DNA of 36,244 nucleotides from Paludibaculum sp. Its GTDB lineage: Bacteria > Acidobacteriota > Terriglobia > Bryobacterales > Bryobacteraceae. This document shows, one piece after another, positions 7,242 through 16,108 of this stretch (the first letter of the stretch is position 1; every line of letters starts with the position of its first letter). The stretch is from assembly GCA_029973955.1 (NCBI GenBank), contig JARKQJ010000237.1:1-36244 (forward strand). Reading direction: 5' to 3'. The notes beneath the pieces were generated by a model, which had not been told where the DNA came from, searched no databases, and saw only the letters and a list, made by a program, of their open reading frames with translations. The position numbers were made by a program, and so were the translations under genes.

Positions 7242-8804
7242 CTAGCGGAACATCCACCACAGCGCCACGGTGCACACAAACAGCACCGCCGCCCAGAGCC
7301 GGTAGTCGGTCAGGCTCCAGGCCCGGCTGGACGCGCCCGTGAATATGTTCCCTTCGAGCTTCGCCGCCGGCGGCGGAGCCGTCATCAGGCTCACCCCGAT
7401 CATCACCACCGCGGCGAACACCCACACCACCAGCGAGCGGTGCAGGAACGAGTTCAGGTACGGGTGCGCGAACATCGGCAGCTTCAGCTTCAGCGTCTGG
7501 TCCACGAACAGCACCATGCCCAGCCCGAAGCCCGCCGCGCCACCCGAAATCGCTCCCGCCGTGTTCCCGCGCTTCCAGATCAGACCCAGGAAGATCACCG
7601 CCGACAGCGGCACAGACAGATACGCCGAGATCAACTGCAGGTAGTGCCAGATCGTCACCGACAGCCCTACCAGCGGCGCCGCCAGCACGCCCAGCGCGGC
7701 CATCAGCACGGTCACCTTCCGCCCGATCCGCACCTGATCCTCAGGCGGCAGATTCGGCCGCCGCCGCATCACGAAGTCCCGCACCACCAACGTCGCACTC
7801 GCGTTGTAGCAGGCGCTCATCGACGACATCAGAATCGCAATCAATCCGGCCAGCACCAACCCGCGCAAACCCGCCGGCAGCAGGTCGCCCACAAGCTGCG
7901 GATACGCCATGTCCGCCCGCTCCAGGTTCGGATACAGTACCTTCGCAATCACGCCCGGCATCACCAGGATGAACGGAATCAAAAGCTTCAAAAAGCCCGC
8001 GAAAATCGCGCCCTTCTGGCCCTGATCCACCGTCTTAGCGCCCAAAACGCGCTGTACGTTCGTCTGGTCCATGCACCAATAGAACATCCCGCCCATCAGG
8101 TTCGCGATCAGGAAACCCGTGATCGGCAGCTCCGAATCCAGCGGCTTCACCATCGACAGCATCGCCGGATCCGCCTTCGCCGTCAGCCCGCTCCAGCCAC
8201 CTACCGCCATCAGCCCCGCCACCGTCAGCACGATGCTGCTGATGATCAGCCACGTCCCCTGCACCATGTCCGCGTACACCACCGCCCGCAGCCCGCCCTT
8301 CATCGTGTAGATCGCCGTGAAGACGCTCAACAGCACCATCACCGCCACCTGGTTCCACCCAAACAGCATGACGAACAGCAGCGACCCCGCCCATAAATCG
8401 ATCGCATTCTTCGCCAGCACATTCAGCACCAACAAATTGCCCGAAAGAAACGCTCGCAGCTCCCACCCGAAGCGCCGCTCCAGAAACTCCGGGATCGTGT
8501 AGATCCTGCTCCTCAAATACAGCGGCGCGTACAGCGTCGCCAGGATGATCAGGCACCACGCGGCCATCCACTCATATCCGCCCGTCACCAGCCCCACTCG
8601 ATACCCATCTCCCGCCAACCCCACCACATGCTCCGCACTGATGTTCGAAGCCAGTAGCGACATTCCGATAAACGGCCAGCGCAGATCTCTTCCCGCCAGA
8701 AAGTACTCTGAGTCGGTCTGCTTCTTGCCCGCCGCCCGCAGCACCGCGCCCACCACCAGCAGCAGGCTCACCAGAATGATTGTTGAGTCCAATACACCAA
8801 GCAC
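7242..8804 (-). CDS. Sodium:solute symporter (SSS family)
   Basis: This 520-residue protein has about 13-14 hydrophobic segments spread along its length. It carries SSS-family hallmarks: SEYFLAGRDLRWPFIGMSLLASNISAEHVVG near the N-terminus, KGGLRAVVYADMVQG, FYWCMDQTNVQRVLGAK, and GLVLAGLIAILMSSMSACYNASATL. Family members import sugars, amino acids or other small solutes with Na+ across the inner membrane. The best start is GTG at 8804, which has GAGGAG 10 bases upstream (8815-8820) and places the first membrane helix at the extreme N-terminus; the ATG further upstream lacks this. It diverges from the six-hairpin glycosidase-like gene at 8896, so it may carry the product of that enzyme or of the neighbouring carbohydrate enzymes. 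That link is inferred from position. Confidence 0.93.
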   Translation of the reverse strand: MLGVLDSTIILVSLLLVVGAVLRAAGKKQTDSEYFLAGRDLRWPFIGMSLLASNISAEHVVGLAGDGYRVGLVTGGYEWMAAWCLIILATLYAPLYLRSRIYTIPEFLERRFGWELRAFLSGNLLVLNVLAKNAIDLWAGSLLFVMLFGWNQVAVMVLLSVFTAIYTMKGGLRAVVYADMVQGTWLIISSIVLTVAGLMAVGGWSGLTAKADPAMLSMVKPLDSELPITGFLIANLMGGMFYWCMDQTNVQRVLGAKTVDQGQKGAIFAGFLKLLIPFILVMPGVIAKVLYPNLERADMAYPQLVGDLLPAGLRGLVLAGLIAILMSSMSACYNASATLVVRDFVMRRRPNLPPEDQVRIGRKVTVLMAALGVLAAPLVGLSVTIWHYLQLISAYLSVPLSAVIFLGLIWKRGNTAGAISGGAAGFGLGMVLFVDQTLKLKLPMFAHPYLNSFLHRSLVVWVFAAVVMIGVSLMTAPPPAAKLEGNIFTGASSRAWSLTDYRLWAAVLFVCTVALWWMFR

Positions 8805-8895
8805 GGATCCGATTCTCCTCGATAGCTTTCCGCCAGCGCGTCCTCCGATCATATCGTTCCAGCGCGCTCCATGCCTTCTTGCGCATACTGTCTGC

Positions 8896-11022
8896 ATGCG
8901 CGCCTTCTGGCTGCTCTTTCTTTGCCTCTCCGCCGCAGCCGCGGAACGTGTCGATTACTCTTACGCCTTCGCTCCGCCGCATCGCCTCACTGTCGGCCTT
9001 CCCGGCGCCAGCGTTAAGACTCTGCTCGATCTAGAGCCAGGCTCCCTCACTCTTCTTTGGACCTACGACGACCTCCGCTCCGTCCCCCTCTCCGTCTGGA
9101 AACCGCCCCGCGTTCAATGGCGCGTCAAGCTCACCTTCTCCCTCGACGGCGCGCCCCTCAAGGAAAGCGCCTGGCGCCGCGCCCCCGGCGGAGCCCCCAT
9201 CCTCGTCAACGAATACAACACCAATGGCGCCGCCATCCGCCTCGAATTCGCCGGCGCCGAACCCGGCGCCATCGGACGCCTCACCCTCCGCTCCACCGAC
9301 AACCGCCCTCACCAGTTCTCACTCCGCGCGGAACTCCAGGGCGGCTGGGTCGCCTCCAATCCCGCCTGGATCGAGCCCGGCCGCGACCCCGACACCCTCC
9401 TCGCCGGCCAGTTCGATCGCCCGGACCGCGTCCTCTTTCTCGCCCTCGGTGGCCAGCCCGCCGCTCCCGAAAAGAAAGCCTTCACCACGCACTATCAAAT
9501 CCCCGCGCAAGGCGAATCCCAAGCCTGGCTCATCCGTCCTCACGAAGCCTACCAGAGCCAGCTCCCCCAACTTCGCTCCACCAACTGGTCCGCCTCCTTC
9601 GCCACCGCCCAGCGCGTCTGGCAAACCCTCCTCGCCTCCGGCGTCCGCTTCTCCATTCCGGATCAGGGCGTCGCTGAAGCCCTTCAGGCCTCCCTCGCCG
9701 ACCTCTACATCATGCGCGAGCCCCTCGCCCACAACTACACCGGCACCATCTGCGGCACCGATCTCTATCGCAGCACCAACCCCTTCGAGCCCTCCCTCAC
9801 CGCCATCGCTCTCGATCAAATGGGCCATCACGCGGCCGCCGCCGAAGGCCTCCGCGTCCATCTCGACACACAGGCGGAAGACGGCAATTGGAACGACCCC
9901 CAGGGCTGGGCCCATCACATGTGGGGCGCCGCCGGTATGAAGGCCTGGGCCGCCATGGAACACTACTACCTCACTCGCGACCGCGCTTACCTCGAAGCCC
10001 TCTATCCCCGGCTCCTCCGCGCCGCCCGCTGGCAGGCCGCTCAACGCAAAACCACTCCCAACGGACTCCTCCCCCGCGGCATGGGCGACGGCGGCCTCAT
10101 GCGCGCCGGCGACTACTTCGGCGTCTTCTACCCCCACAACTTCCTTGCAGCCTTCGCCGACCGCCTCGCCGCCAAAGCCGCGGCCCTCCTCAACCACCCT
10201 GCCGAAGCCGCCGAACTCCAGCACAACTACCAATCCGCCCGCGCCGCCATCCTCGCTTCCCTCGACCAGGGCGCCATCTCCGAAGACGGTTACCGCTGGA
10301 TCCCCGGCAGCGCCAACAACACCGACGGCAGCCGCTGGGGCGCTCTCTACTCCCTCACCCCCACCGGCCTCCTTGAGCCCCATCACCCCTTGATCGACGG
10401 CACCCTCCGCAAGATCGAAGCCACCCTCAGTCCCGGAGGCCAGCCCGTCCACACCGGCTGGATGGCCGACGGCACCTGGCCCGCCATCTCTCTCGACAAC
10501 CTCGCCGAAGCCCATCTCCGCCGCGGCAACGGCGACGCCGCCATCGCCTATCTCTACTCCACCCTCAACCACGCCACGCCCCTCACTACCTGGTGCGAAG
10601 AGCGCGGCCTCGAGCCCGGCTCCACCAAAACCGCCGGCGATCGCCAGCACCTCTGGACCCCCATCGCCGTCGTCCGCTTCCTGCGCGACGCCCTCGTCTT
10701 CGAAGACGAGCAGGACCTCCACCTCGCCGCCGCCACCGCCCGCTCCTGGCTCGCCCCCGGCCAGTCCATCGCCGTCGACAAGGCCCCCACCCACTTCGGC
10801 CCGCTCACCTATCAAATCAATGCCACGGCAAACACCCTCCGCGTCCAGATCCAGCCGCTCCCCATCGCGCCCCAATCCATCGCGCTCCATCTTCGCGCGC
10901 CCGAAAAACGCGCGCCCAAATCTGTCACCGTGAACGGCGCTCCCGTGCCCTTCGACCCCGCCTGCGAATGCGTCCGCCTCAAGCTCACTTCCGCCCCCAT
11001 CGCCGTGCTGGCCCAATACTGA
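8896..11022 (+). CDS. Secreted six-hairpin (alpha/alpha barrel) glycosidase-like protein
   Basis: This 708-residue protein begins with a signal peptide (MRAFWLLFLCLSAAAAER). An N-terminal beta-sandwich-like part (about 20-230) is followed by a helical (alpha/alpha)6-type region with conserved-looking segments: LYIMREPLAHNYTGTICGTD, LDTQAEDGNWNDPQGW, HMWGAAGMKAWAAMEHYYLTRD, LLPRGMGDGGLMRAGDYFGVF and TWCEERGLEPGSTKTAGDRQHLW. The architecture resembles GH15/GH63/GH78-type hydrolases; candidate acid residues lie in EDGNWND and WCEERG, but I cannot assign a GH family or substrate. A C-terminal beta domain follows (about 610-708). The ATG at 8896 gives the leader directly. It diverges from the SSS symporter with 91 bases between. 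The VOC protein gene follows 43 bases downstream on the same strand. Confidence 0.75.
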   Translation: MRAFWLLFLCLSAAAAERVDYSYAFAPPHRLTVGLPGASVKTLLDLEPGSLTLLWTYDDLRSVPLSVWKPPRVQWRVKLTFSLDGAPLKESAWRRAPGGAPILVNEYNTNGAAIRLEFAGAEPGAIGRLTLRSTDNRPHQFSLRAELQGGWVASNPAWIEPGRDPDTLLAGQFDRPDRVLFLALGGQPAAPEKKAFTTHYQIPAQGESQAWLIRPHEAYQSQLPQLRSTNWSASFATAQRVWQTLLASGVRFSIPDQGVAEALQASLADLYIMREPLAHNYTGTICGTDLYRSTNPFEPSLTAIALDQMGHHAAAAEGLRVHLDTQAEDGNWNDPQGWAHHMWGAAGMKAWAAMEHYYLTRDRAYLEALYPRLLRAARWQAAQRKTTPNGLLPRGMGDGGLMRAGDYFGVFYPHNFLAAFADRLAAKAAALLNHPAEAAELQHNYQSARAAILASLDQGAISEDGYRWIPGSANNTDGSRWGALYSLTPTGLLEPHHPLIDGTLRKIEATLSPGGQPVHTGWMADGTWPAISLDNLAEAHLRRGNGDAAIAYLYSTLNHATPLTTWCEERGLEPGSTKTAGDRQHLWTPIAVVRFLRDALVFEDEQDLHLAAATARSWLAPGQSIAVDKAPTHFGPLTYQINATANTLRVQIQPLPIAPQSIALHLRAPEKRAPKSVTVNGAPVPFDPACECVRLKLTSAPIAVLAQY

Positions 11023-11065
11023 TTTCCGGTTTCCGTGCTAGCATCACAGAAATCTGGGTTTCAAC

Positions 11066-11512
11066 ATGACCGCCCCGCCCGTCTCTCTGCTCACGCGGCG
11101 CGCCGCTCTGCTGCTCGCCGCCGCCACCCCCACCGTCGCCCAAACAGGAGGAGCCAAACCCATGGGACGTCCCGTCATCCACTTCGAAATCGGTTGCCGC
11201 GATCGCGCCAAAACAGCGGCATTCTACTCCAAACTCTTCGGCTGGAGCACCACCGAGTCCGGCCCAGCTACCAACATCGACACCGGCAGCCCCCAGGGCA
11301 TCCAGGGTCACATCACCGCCCTCGGCCACGAGCCCGAGCACTACGTCACTTTCTACGTCGATGTCGAAGACATCCAGGCCTCGCTCGACCAGGCCATCGC
11401 CCTCGGCGGCAAGAAGATCGTCGGCCCCGTCAAAATCCCCACCGGCGCCTTTGCCTGGTTTCTTGATCCCGACGGTAACGCCATCGGCCTCCTCCAGCCC
11501 GCCACGAAGTAG
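11066..11512 (+). CDS. VOC (glyoxalase/bleomycin-resistance fold) protein with export leader
   Basis: The protein has 148 residues. Residues 33-146 form one vicinal-oxygen-chelate module: RPVIHFEIGCRDRAKTAAFY, the FGW turn, VTFYVDVEDIQASLDQAIALGG and the end WFLDPDGNAIGLLQ. Such modules pair to bind a metal; the first strand histidine and the glutamates are candidate ligands. Residues 1-26 (TRRAALLLAAATPTVAQ) resemble a twin-arginine leader, so the long form would be exported. A second ATG at 11162 (MGRPV) has AGGAGG at 11146-11151 with 10-base spacing, the best ribosome site in the vicinity, and would give a cytoplasmic 116-residue form. Which start is used, or whether both are, is open. The substrate is unknown. 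The stop is one base from the stop of the converging DUF6807 gene. Confidence 0.85.
   Translation: MTAPPVSLLTRRAALLLAAATPTVAQTGGAKPMGRPVIHFEIGCRDRAKTAAFYSKLFGWSTTESGPATNIDTGSPQGIQGHITALGHEPEHYVTFYVDVEDIQASLDQAIALGGKKIVGPVKIPTGAFAWFLDPDGNAIGLLQPATK
11146..11164 (+). promoter_or_regulatory. Internal ribosome site and alternative start within the VOC gene
   Basis: AGGAGG at 11146-11151 precedes an in-frame ATG at 11162-11164 by 10 bases, exactly at the boundary between the export leader and the VOC domain. Starting here gives a complete domain without the leader. Confidence 0.5.
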
Positions 11513-11513
11513 C

Positions 11514-12428
11514 CTACTTGCCGGCCGTGTAGGCCTTGTACAGCGCCGCCACGTCCGTGTCCGCCGGGTGGATCACCACGCGCCACTTCAGGTGGATCTG
11601 CTCGTCTTTCTTGAGCTTCTGGATGTTCTCCGGAGCGTTCGCGTCGAATGCATTCTGCCCGAACGGATTCAGCGAAAACAGCCCGTAGTCGCGCGCGTGC
11701 CAGTAGGCCGGATACCGCGGGTTCTTCGGGTTGTCGAAGATCGCCACGCCCAGCTTCTCGCCCTCCAGCTCCGCGTCGTAGTTCACCCACGCCGCCCGCT
11801 TGCCCCACACCTGCTTCATCCCCACCCTGCCCTCGGAGTCCGTAATCTTCCCCCCGCGCCGCTCCGTGAACTGCTCCGCCAGCCGGATCGCAAACGCGCC
11901 TTCTTTCGTATCCCCAATCGCCACATCCGTCGCCGCCGTCAGCGTGATGTCGAAATCGATCACCCGCAGCTTCGGATCCGCGTGAAACGTCATCAGACGC
12001 TTCTCCACCAGCAGCACGTTCGCCTCCTGACCGCGCCACTCCAGCACCGCTTCCAGCGTTCCCGCGCCCTTGCCGTTCTTCCACGCCGTTTCTCTCACCA
12101 CCTGCCGCCCCTTCGGCTCTTTTTTGTACGAAGGGTCGTTCTCCCAGAACTTCACGCCATTGATGTCGTCGTACGTGAACCACAGCCCGCGGTGGTGCAG
12201 GTGGTCCCGGCTCTCGCCCTCCACCATCTCCATCGGGAACCGTCGCGTCACAATCTTGCCCGACGCCGAACGCAGCGGCGCCAGAAACGGCTTCCCGGCG
12301 GACTCGCCCAGCTCAAACGTCGCAAATGGCTTCCCGTCGATCGTGATCGCATGGTCCGCCGGCGTGTAGCGGACCTGAGCCGTCAGGCTCGCAGCTACTG
12401 TCAAGGTGAGGCATAGGAGGGTGCGCAT
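11514..12428 (-). CDS. Secreted DUF6807 (PmoA-like) family protein
   Basis: This 304-residue protein starts with a signal peptide (MRTLLCLTLTVAASLTAQ). The body shows the DUF6807/PmoA-like pattern: an early PLRSASGKIVTRRFP strand, the histidine pair in SRDHLHHRGLWFTYDDINGVKFW, a middle KEGAFAIRLAEQF segment, and the C-terminal YPAYWHARDYGLFSLNPFG and LKWRVVIH. Despite the PmoA label in databases, this family is not the methane monooxygenase subunit. It is common among secreted proteins of Planctomycetes and Acidobacteria next to carbohydrate enzymes, and its activity is not established. The ATG at 12428 places the leader at the N-terminus. It diverges from the small secreted protein gene with 64 bases between and converges on the VOC gene. 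Confidence 0.85.
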   Translation of the reverse strand: MRTLLCLTLTVAASLTAQVRYTPADHAITIDGKPFATFELGESAGKPFLAPLRSASGKIVTRRFPMEMVEGESRDHLHHRGLWFTYDDINGVKFWENDPSYKKEPKGRQVVRETAWKNGKGAGTLEAVLEWRGQEANVLLVEKRLMTFHADPKLRVIDFDITLTAATDVAIGDTKEGAFAIRLAEQFTERRGGKITDSEGRVGMKQVWGKRAAWVNYDAELEGEKLGVAIFDNPKNPRYPAYWHARDYGLFSLNPFGQNAFDANAPENIQKLKKDEQIHLKWRVVIHPADTDVAALYKAYTAGK

Positions 12429-12477
12429 AAGAATGAACCACACGCATTGTATCTCCATCGTGAATCACCGGCGCGCA

Positions 12478-12483
12478 TATAAT
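12478..12483 (+). promoter_or_regulatory. Candidate -10 box (TATAAT) of the secreted protein gene at 12493
   Basis: A perfect TATAAT ends 9 bases before the ATG at 12493, which would put transcription start at or next to the start codon. It lies in the 64-base divergent gap with the DUF6807 gene. No convincing -35 at 16-18 bases. Confidence 0.4.
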
Positions 12484-12492
12484 GGGCTCGCC

Positions 12493-13134
12493 ATGCCACT
12501 TGTGCGTCTCGTCATCATTCTCCTGGCCGCCCTCGCTCTCTCCGCCCAGGCCACTCTCCCCGAGCTCAAGGTAGACGCCACCGACGGCGGCTCCGCCCTC
12601 GTCGTCCGCAACACCTCCACCCAACCCCTCACCGCTTACTTCATCGAACTCGTCGGCTACCCCGGCTCCACCTTCTCCTTCTACAAAGAGTGCCTCTCTA
12701 CCAAACCCCTCCCCGCCGGCGCCACGGAGCGGATCCCAATCACCAACATGACCGTCGGCGCTGCGCCAGAGTACGTCCAGATGCAGGCCGCCATCTTCGC
12801 CGATGGCTCCATAGCAGGCGCCCCTGAAAAGGTCACCCAACTCCTCGGCCTCCGCCGCACCACCCTCGAAACCACGCGCGATCTCATCGCCCGCATCGAA
12901 AAGGGCAAAGCCTCCGGCGCCTCCGCCCTCGCCGCAGAGTTCAATCAGGTCGCCGCAGCCATCCCCGAACCCGGCAAGCGCCAGCGCTCTCTCCCCGCCT
13001 TCGTCGCCGGTGCCGCCAAGCGCGACTTCATCCACTCCACCGCCGCCGCCCTCACCAGGTCCGGCATCGACTCCACCCTTCAGTCCCTCACAGCCTCCGA
13101 ATCCGCCCTCGCCGCCGCCAAGCCCGCGCTCTAG
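12493..13134 (+). CDS. Secreted protein of unknown function
   Basis: I do not recognise this 213-residue protein. It has a signal peptide (MPLVRLVIILLAALALSAQA). Residues 20-110 look like a beta-sandwich (LKVDATDGGSALVVRNTSTQPLTAYFIEL, then GATERIPITNM), resembling an FxLYD- or Fn3-like fold, and residues 110-213 are predicted to be mostly helical (ETTRDLIARIEKGKASGASALAAEFNQV). No catalytic motif is visible. The ATG at 12493 was chosen because it starts the leader and follows a TATAAT. The GH92 gene follows 41 bases downstream on the same strand, so the two could share a transcript. A short stem (GCGCT/AGCGC, 13126-13137) spans the stop codon. Confidence 0.7.
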   Translation: MPLVRLVIILLAALALSAQATLPELKVDATDGGSALVVRNTSTQPLTAYFIELVGYPGSTFSFYKECLSTKPLPAGATERIPITNMTVGAAPEYVQMQAAIFADGSIAGAPEKVTQLLGLRRTTLETTRDLIARIEKGKASGASALAAEFNQVAAAIPEPGKRQRSLPAFVAGAAKRDFIHSTAAALTRSGIDSTLQSLTASESALAAAKPAL

Positions 13135-13175
13135 CGCGCCGGCGGGCGTAGACTCTACTTAGGTTGAGCCACATC

Positions 13176-15458
13176 ATGTACACCCGAACTCTGCCCGCCC
13201 TCCTCCTGGCTGCGTCGCTCCACGCTGCCCCACCGAAAGCGAACGACGATCCCACCCGCCACGTCAACGTCTTCATCGGTACCGGCGGCCACGGCCACAC
13301 CTACCCCGGCGCCACTCTCCCTCACGGCATGGTCCAGCTCAGCCCCGATACCTATAACTTTGATTGGGACTGGTGCTCTGGCTACCACTACTCGGACTCC
13401 TCCATCATGGGCTTCTCCCATAACCACCTCAGCGGCACCGGCGTCGGCGACCTCCTCGACTTCCTCCTCATGCCCGGCACCGGCCCTGCCAAAACCGAGC
13501 CCGGATCCCGCGACAACCCCGGCTCCGGCTACCGCTCCCGCTTCTCGCACAGCGACGAAAAAGCCGAGCCCGGCTACTACTCCGTCATCCTCAAGGACTT
13601 CAACATCAAGGCCGAACTCACCACCACCGAACGCGTCGGCTTCCACAAATACACCTTCCCGGCCAGCGACTCCAGCCACTTCATCCTCGACCTCTCCCAC
13701 GCCTACGGCGGCCCCGAACGCGTCACCGCCGCAGACCTCAACATCGTCGACACCACCACCATCACCGGCGGCCGCCAGGTCAATGCCTGGGCCAAAGGCC
13801 GGCACATGTACTTCGCCCTGCGCTTCTCCAAGCCCTTCGATCGCGCCGAACTCGTCTCCGGCACTCAAGCCCTTGACGCCGCCGCCCGCACCGCCTCTGG
13901 CCGCAATCTCAAAGCCCTCGCCCACTTCAAAACCACTGCCGGCGAAGTCGTCTACGTCAAAGTTGCCCTCTCCGCCGTCAGCGTCGAAGGCGCCCTCCGC
14001 AACCTCGAAGCCGAAGCGCCCGATTGGAACTTCGACGCAGTCCGCGCCAAGGCCCACGACGCCTGGAAGCATGAACTCTCCCGCGCCTCCATCACCACCA
14101 GCGACACCCGCCGCCGCGAGATCTTCTACACCGCCCTCTATCACACCCTCCTCGCCCCCACCCTCTTTGACGACGTCGACGGCCAGTACCGCGGCATGGA
14201 TAACCAGATCCACAAGCTCGCCGCCGGCGAACACAACTACAGCACTTACTCCCTCTGGGACACCTACCGCGCCCTCCATCCCCTTTACACCCTCATGCAG
14301 CAGGAGCGCCTCCCCAGCCTCATCAACTGCCTCGTTCGCCAGGGCGACGAAAGCCCCGCCGGCGTCCCCATCTGGCCGCTCCAGGGCCGCGAGACCTTCT
14401 GCATGACCGGCTACCACTCCGCCCCCGTCGTCGCCGAAGCCATGACGAAAGGCGTCAAAGGCGTCGACTACGAGCGCGCCTACTCGCAGCTCTACAAGCG
14501 CGCCATGCAGGACGACTACCGCGGCCTCGCCCTCATGCGTAAATACGGCTACATCCCCAGCGACAAGGAAGAGGAGTCCGCCACCAAGACCCTCGAATAC
14601 TCCTACGACGCCTGGGCCGTCGCCCAGATCGCCCGCCAACTCGGCAAGACCGGCGACTACGAAACCCTCCTCGGCCAGGCCGCCCTCTACCGCAACCTCT
14701 GGGATAAATCCACCACCTTCATCCGCCCCCGCCTTGAAAACGGCGAATGGGCCGGACCCTTCGACCCCAAAACCACCGGCGTCTCCAAAAACTGGCGCGA
14801 CTACACCGAAGCCAACTCCTGGCAGGCCACCTGGGGCGCCCAGCACGACCCCCTCGGCTACATCAAGCTCCTGGGCGGACGCGACCAGTTCATCGCCAAG
14901 CTCGACGCCCTCTTCACTGAATCCTCCGACACCGTCGGCGAAAAAGTCGTCGACATGACCGGCCTCGTCGGCCAGTACGCCCACGGCAACGAGCCCAGCC
15001 ACCACATCGCCTATCTCTACAACTACGCCGGCGCCCCCTACAAAACCCAGCAGCGCGTCCGCCATCTCCTCGAAAACCTCTACGGCAATACCCCCGACGA
15101 CGGCGTGTCCGGCAACGAAGACTGCGGCCAGATGTCCGCCTGGTTCGTCATCAGCGCCCTCGGCTTCTATGCCGTCGATCCAGCCGGCGGCAACTACGTC
15201 TTCGGCACGCCCCTCTTCGACCGCGCCGAAATCGAGATGCGCCCCGGCCACAAGCTCACCGTCGAAGCCGTCCGCAAATCCCCCGCAGATTTCTACATCC
15301 AGTCCGTCGAACTCAACGGCAAGCCTTACGGCAAGGCCTGGTTCCCGCACTCCGCCATCGCCAACGGCGGCAAGCTCGTCTTCAAGCTCGGCCCCCAACC
15401 CAACACCAGATGGGCCGCCGCTCCCGAAGCTGCGCCTCCGTCCATGTCCAAGCCATAG
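13176..15458 (+). CDS. Secreted GH92-family alpha-mannosidase
   Basis: The 760-residue protein has a signal peptide (MYTRTLPALLLAASLHAAPP) and the full GH92 two-domain layout. Family motifs in order are VFIGTGGHGHTYPGA, LPHGMVQLSPDT, GFSHNHLSGTGVGD, SLWDTYRALHPL, ETFCMTGYHSAPV, GNEPSHHIAYLYNYAG and SGNEDCGQMSAWFVISALGF. GH92 enzymes are Ca2+-dependent exo-alpha-mannosidases that invert configuration; the GNEPSHH and GNEDCGQMSAW segments carry metal and catalytic acid residues in the family. The usual GNDD is GNED here, a conservative change. The linkage (1,2, 1,3, 1,4 or 1,6) cannot be told. A TTG at 13164 is an alternative start; ATG 13176 was preferred. The gene ends in a convergent junction with the YdcF-type gene, where a hairpin lies at 15472-15487. 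Confidence 0.95.
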   Translation: MYTRTLPALLLAASLHAAPPKANDDPTRHVNVFIGTGGHGHTYPGATLPHGMVQLSPDTYNFDWDWCSGYHYSDSSIMGFSHNHLSGTGVGDLLDFLLMPGTGPAKTEPGSRDNPGSGYRSRFSHSDEKAEPGYYSVILKDFNIKAELTTTERVGFHKYTFPASDSSHFILDLSHAYGGPERVTAADLNIVDTTTITGGRQVNAWAKGRHMYFALRFSKPFDRAELVSGTQALDAAARTASGRNLKALAHFKTTAGEVVYVKVALSAVSVEGALRNLEAEAPDWNFDAVRAKAHDAWKHELSRASITTSDTRRREIFYTALYHTLLAPTLFDDVDGQYRGMDNQIHKLAAGEHNYSTYSLWDTYRALHPLYTLMQQERLPSLINCLVRQGDESPAGVPIWPLQGRETFCMTGYHSAPVVAEAMTKGVKGVDYERAYSQLYKRAMQDDYRGLALMRKYGYIPSDKEEESATKTLEYSYDAWAVAQIARQLGKTGDYETLLGQAALYRNLWDKSTTFIRPRLENGEWAGPFDPKTTGVSKNWRDYTEANSWQATWGAQHDPLGYIKLLGGRDQFIAKLDALFTESSDTVGEKVVDMTGLVGQYAHGNEPSHHIAYLYNYAGAPYKTQQRVRHLLENLYGNTPDDGVSGNEDCGQMSAWFVISALGFYAVDPAGGNYVFGTPLFDRAEIEMRPGHKLTVEAVRKSPADFYIQSVELNGKPYGKAWFPHSAIANGGKLVFKLGPQPNTRWAAAPEAAPPSMSKP

Positions 15459-15471
15459 CGGCGCCATCCGG

Positions 15472-15487
15472 GGCCGGTCGCCCGGCC
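15472..15487. terminator. Candidate bidirectional terminator hairpin
   Basis: GGCCGG and CCGGCC pair around a TCGC loop in the 37-base gap between the convergent GH92 and YdcF-type genes. There is no T-tract, so intrinsic termination is uncertain. Confidence 0.35.
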
Positions 15488-15495
15488 GGCCTCAG

Positions 15496-16083
15496 CTACA
15501 CATTAATCCCCACCCGCCAAAGCAGATACCCGCAAGCCTGCCGGAAATACATCCACCGCTCCCGCAAATTGTTCTTCACCACCGTAGGCCGGGGAGCCCC
15601 ATAAACCGTCATCCCCTCGTTCTGCAGAATCCGCTTCGCTCGGAAGATGTGATACCCGTCCGAAACCAGAATCGCCGAGTGCAGATCCATCCGCCGCATG
15701 ATCTCCGCCACGCTCAGCACCGTCGCCACCGTGGAATCCGCATCGGACTCCAACACGATCGCCTCCGCCGGCACCCCATGCCGCACCAGGTACTCCCGCC
15801 CCACCGTGCCTTCCGTATACTGCGGATCTCCCCCCGCCCCGCCAGAAGTCAGCACCAGCTTCGCCAACCCTCGCCGATACAACTCCAGGGCATGATCCAG
15901 CCGCGCCCGCAGCACCGGCGATGGCCTGCCGTTGTACTCCGCCGCGCCCAGAACGACAATAATATCCGCCTCCCGGGCCTCGTCGATGGTCGATTGCCGC
16001 TCGATCCGCAGCGAAATCGACACCAGGGATCCGGTCACGAATAACACGCCTGCCAACGCGGCTATGGCAAAGATCCTCCTCAT
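15496..16083 (-). CDS. YdcF/SanA-type DUF218 protein
   Basis: This 195-residue protein has an N-terminal membrane anchor or uncleaved signal (residues 3-25), followed by a DUF218 (YdcF/ElyC/SanA) domain. Family segments are DIIVVLGAAEYNGRPSPVLRARLDHALELY, LVLTSGGAGG, TVGREYLVRHGVPAEAIVLESDADSTVATV and SAILVSDGYHIFRAKRI. Members act at the cell envelope; SanA and ElyC influence vancomycin tolerance and peptidoglycan/ECA metabolism in E. coli, but the reaction is not settled. The domain should face the periplasm. It diverges from the RNA methyltransferase gene with only 25 bases between. Confidence 0.88.
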   Translation of the reverse strand: MRRIFAIAALAGVLFVTGSLVSISLRIERQSTIDEAREADIIVVLGAAEYNGRPSPVLRARLDHALELYRRGLAKLVLTSGGAGGDPQYTEGTVGREYLVRHGVPAEAIVLESDADSTVATVLSVAEIMRRMDLHSAILVSDGYHIFRAKRILQNEGMTVYGAPRPTVVKNNLRERWMYFRQACGYLLWRVGINV

Positions 16084-16108
16084 CGTACGATATTGATTCT
16101 ATCCGGAT

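Noticed and set aside
11514..12428. Methane monooxygenase subunit PmoA
   Set aside because: The DUF6807 family carries a PmoA label in databases, but this protein is soluble, secreted and lacks the membrane helices of particulate methane monooxygenase.
13155..15467. Long minus-strand open frame (770 codons) opposite the GH92 gene
   Set aside because: Low-complexity Gly/Val/Asp-rich translation, antisense to a gene with full GH92 motifs.
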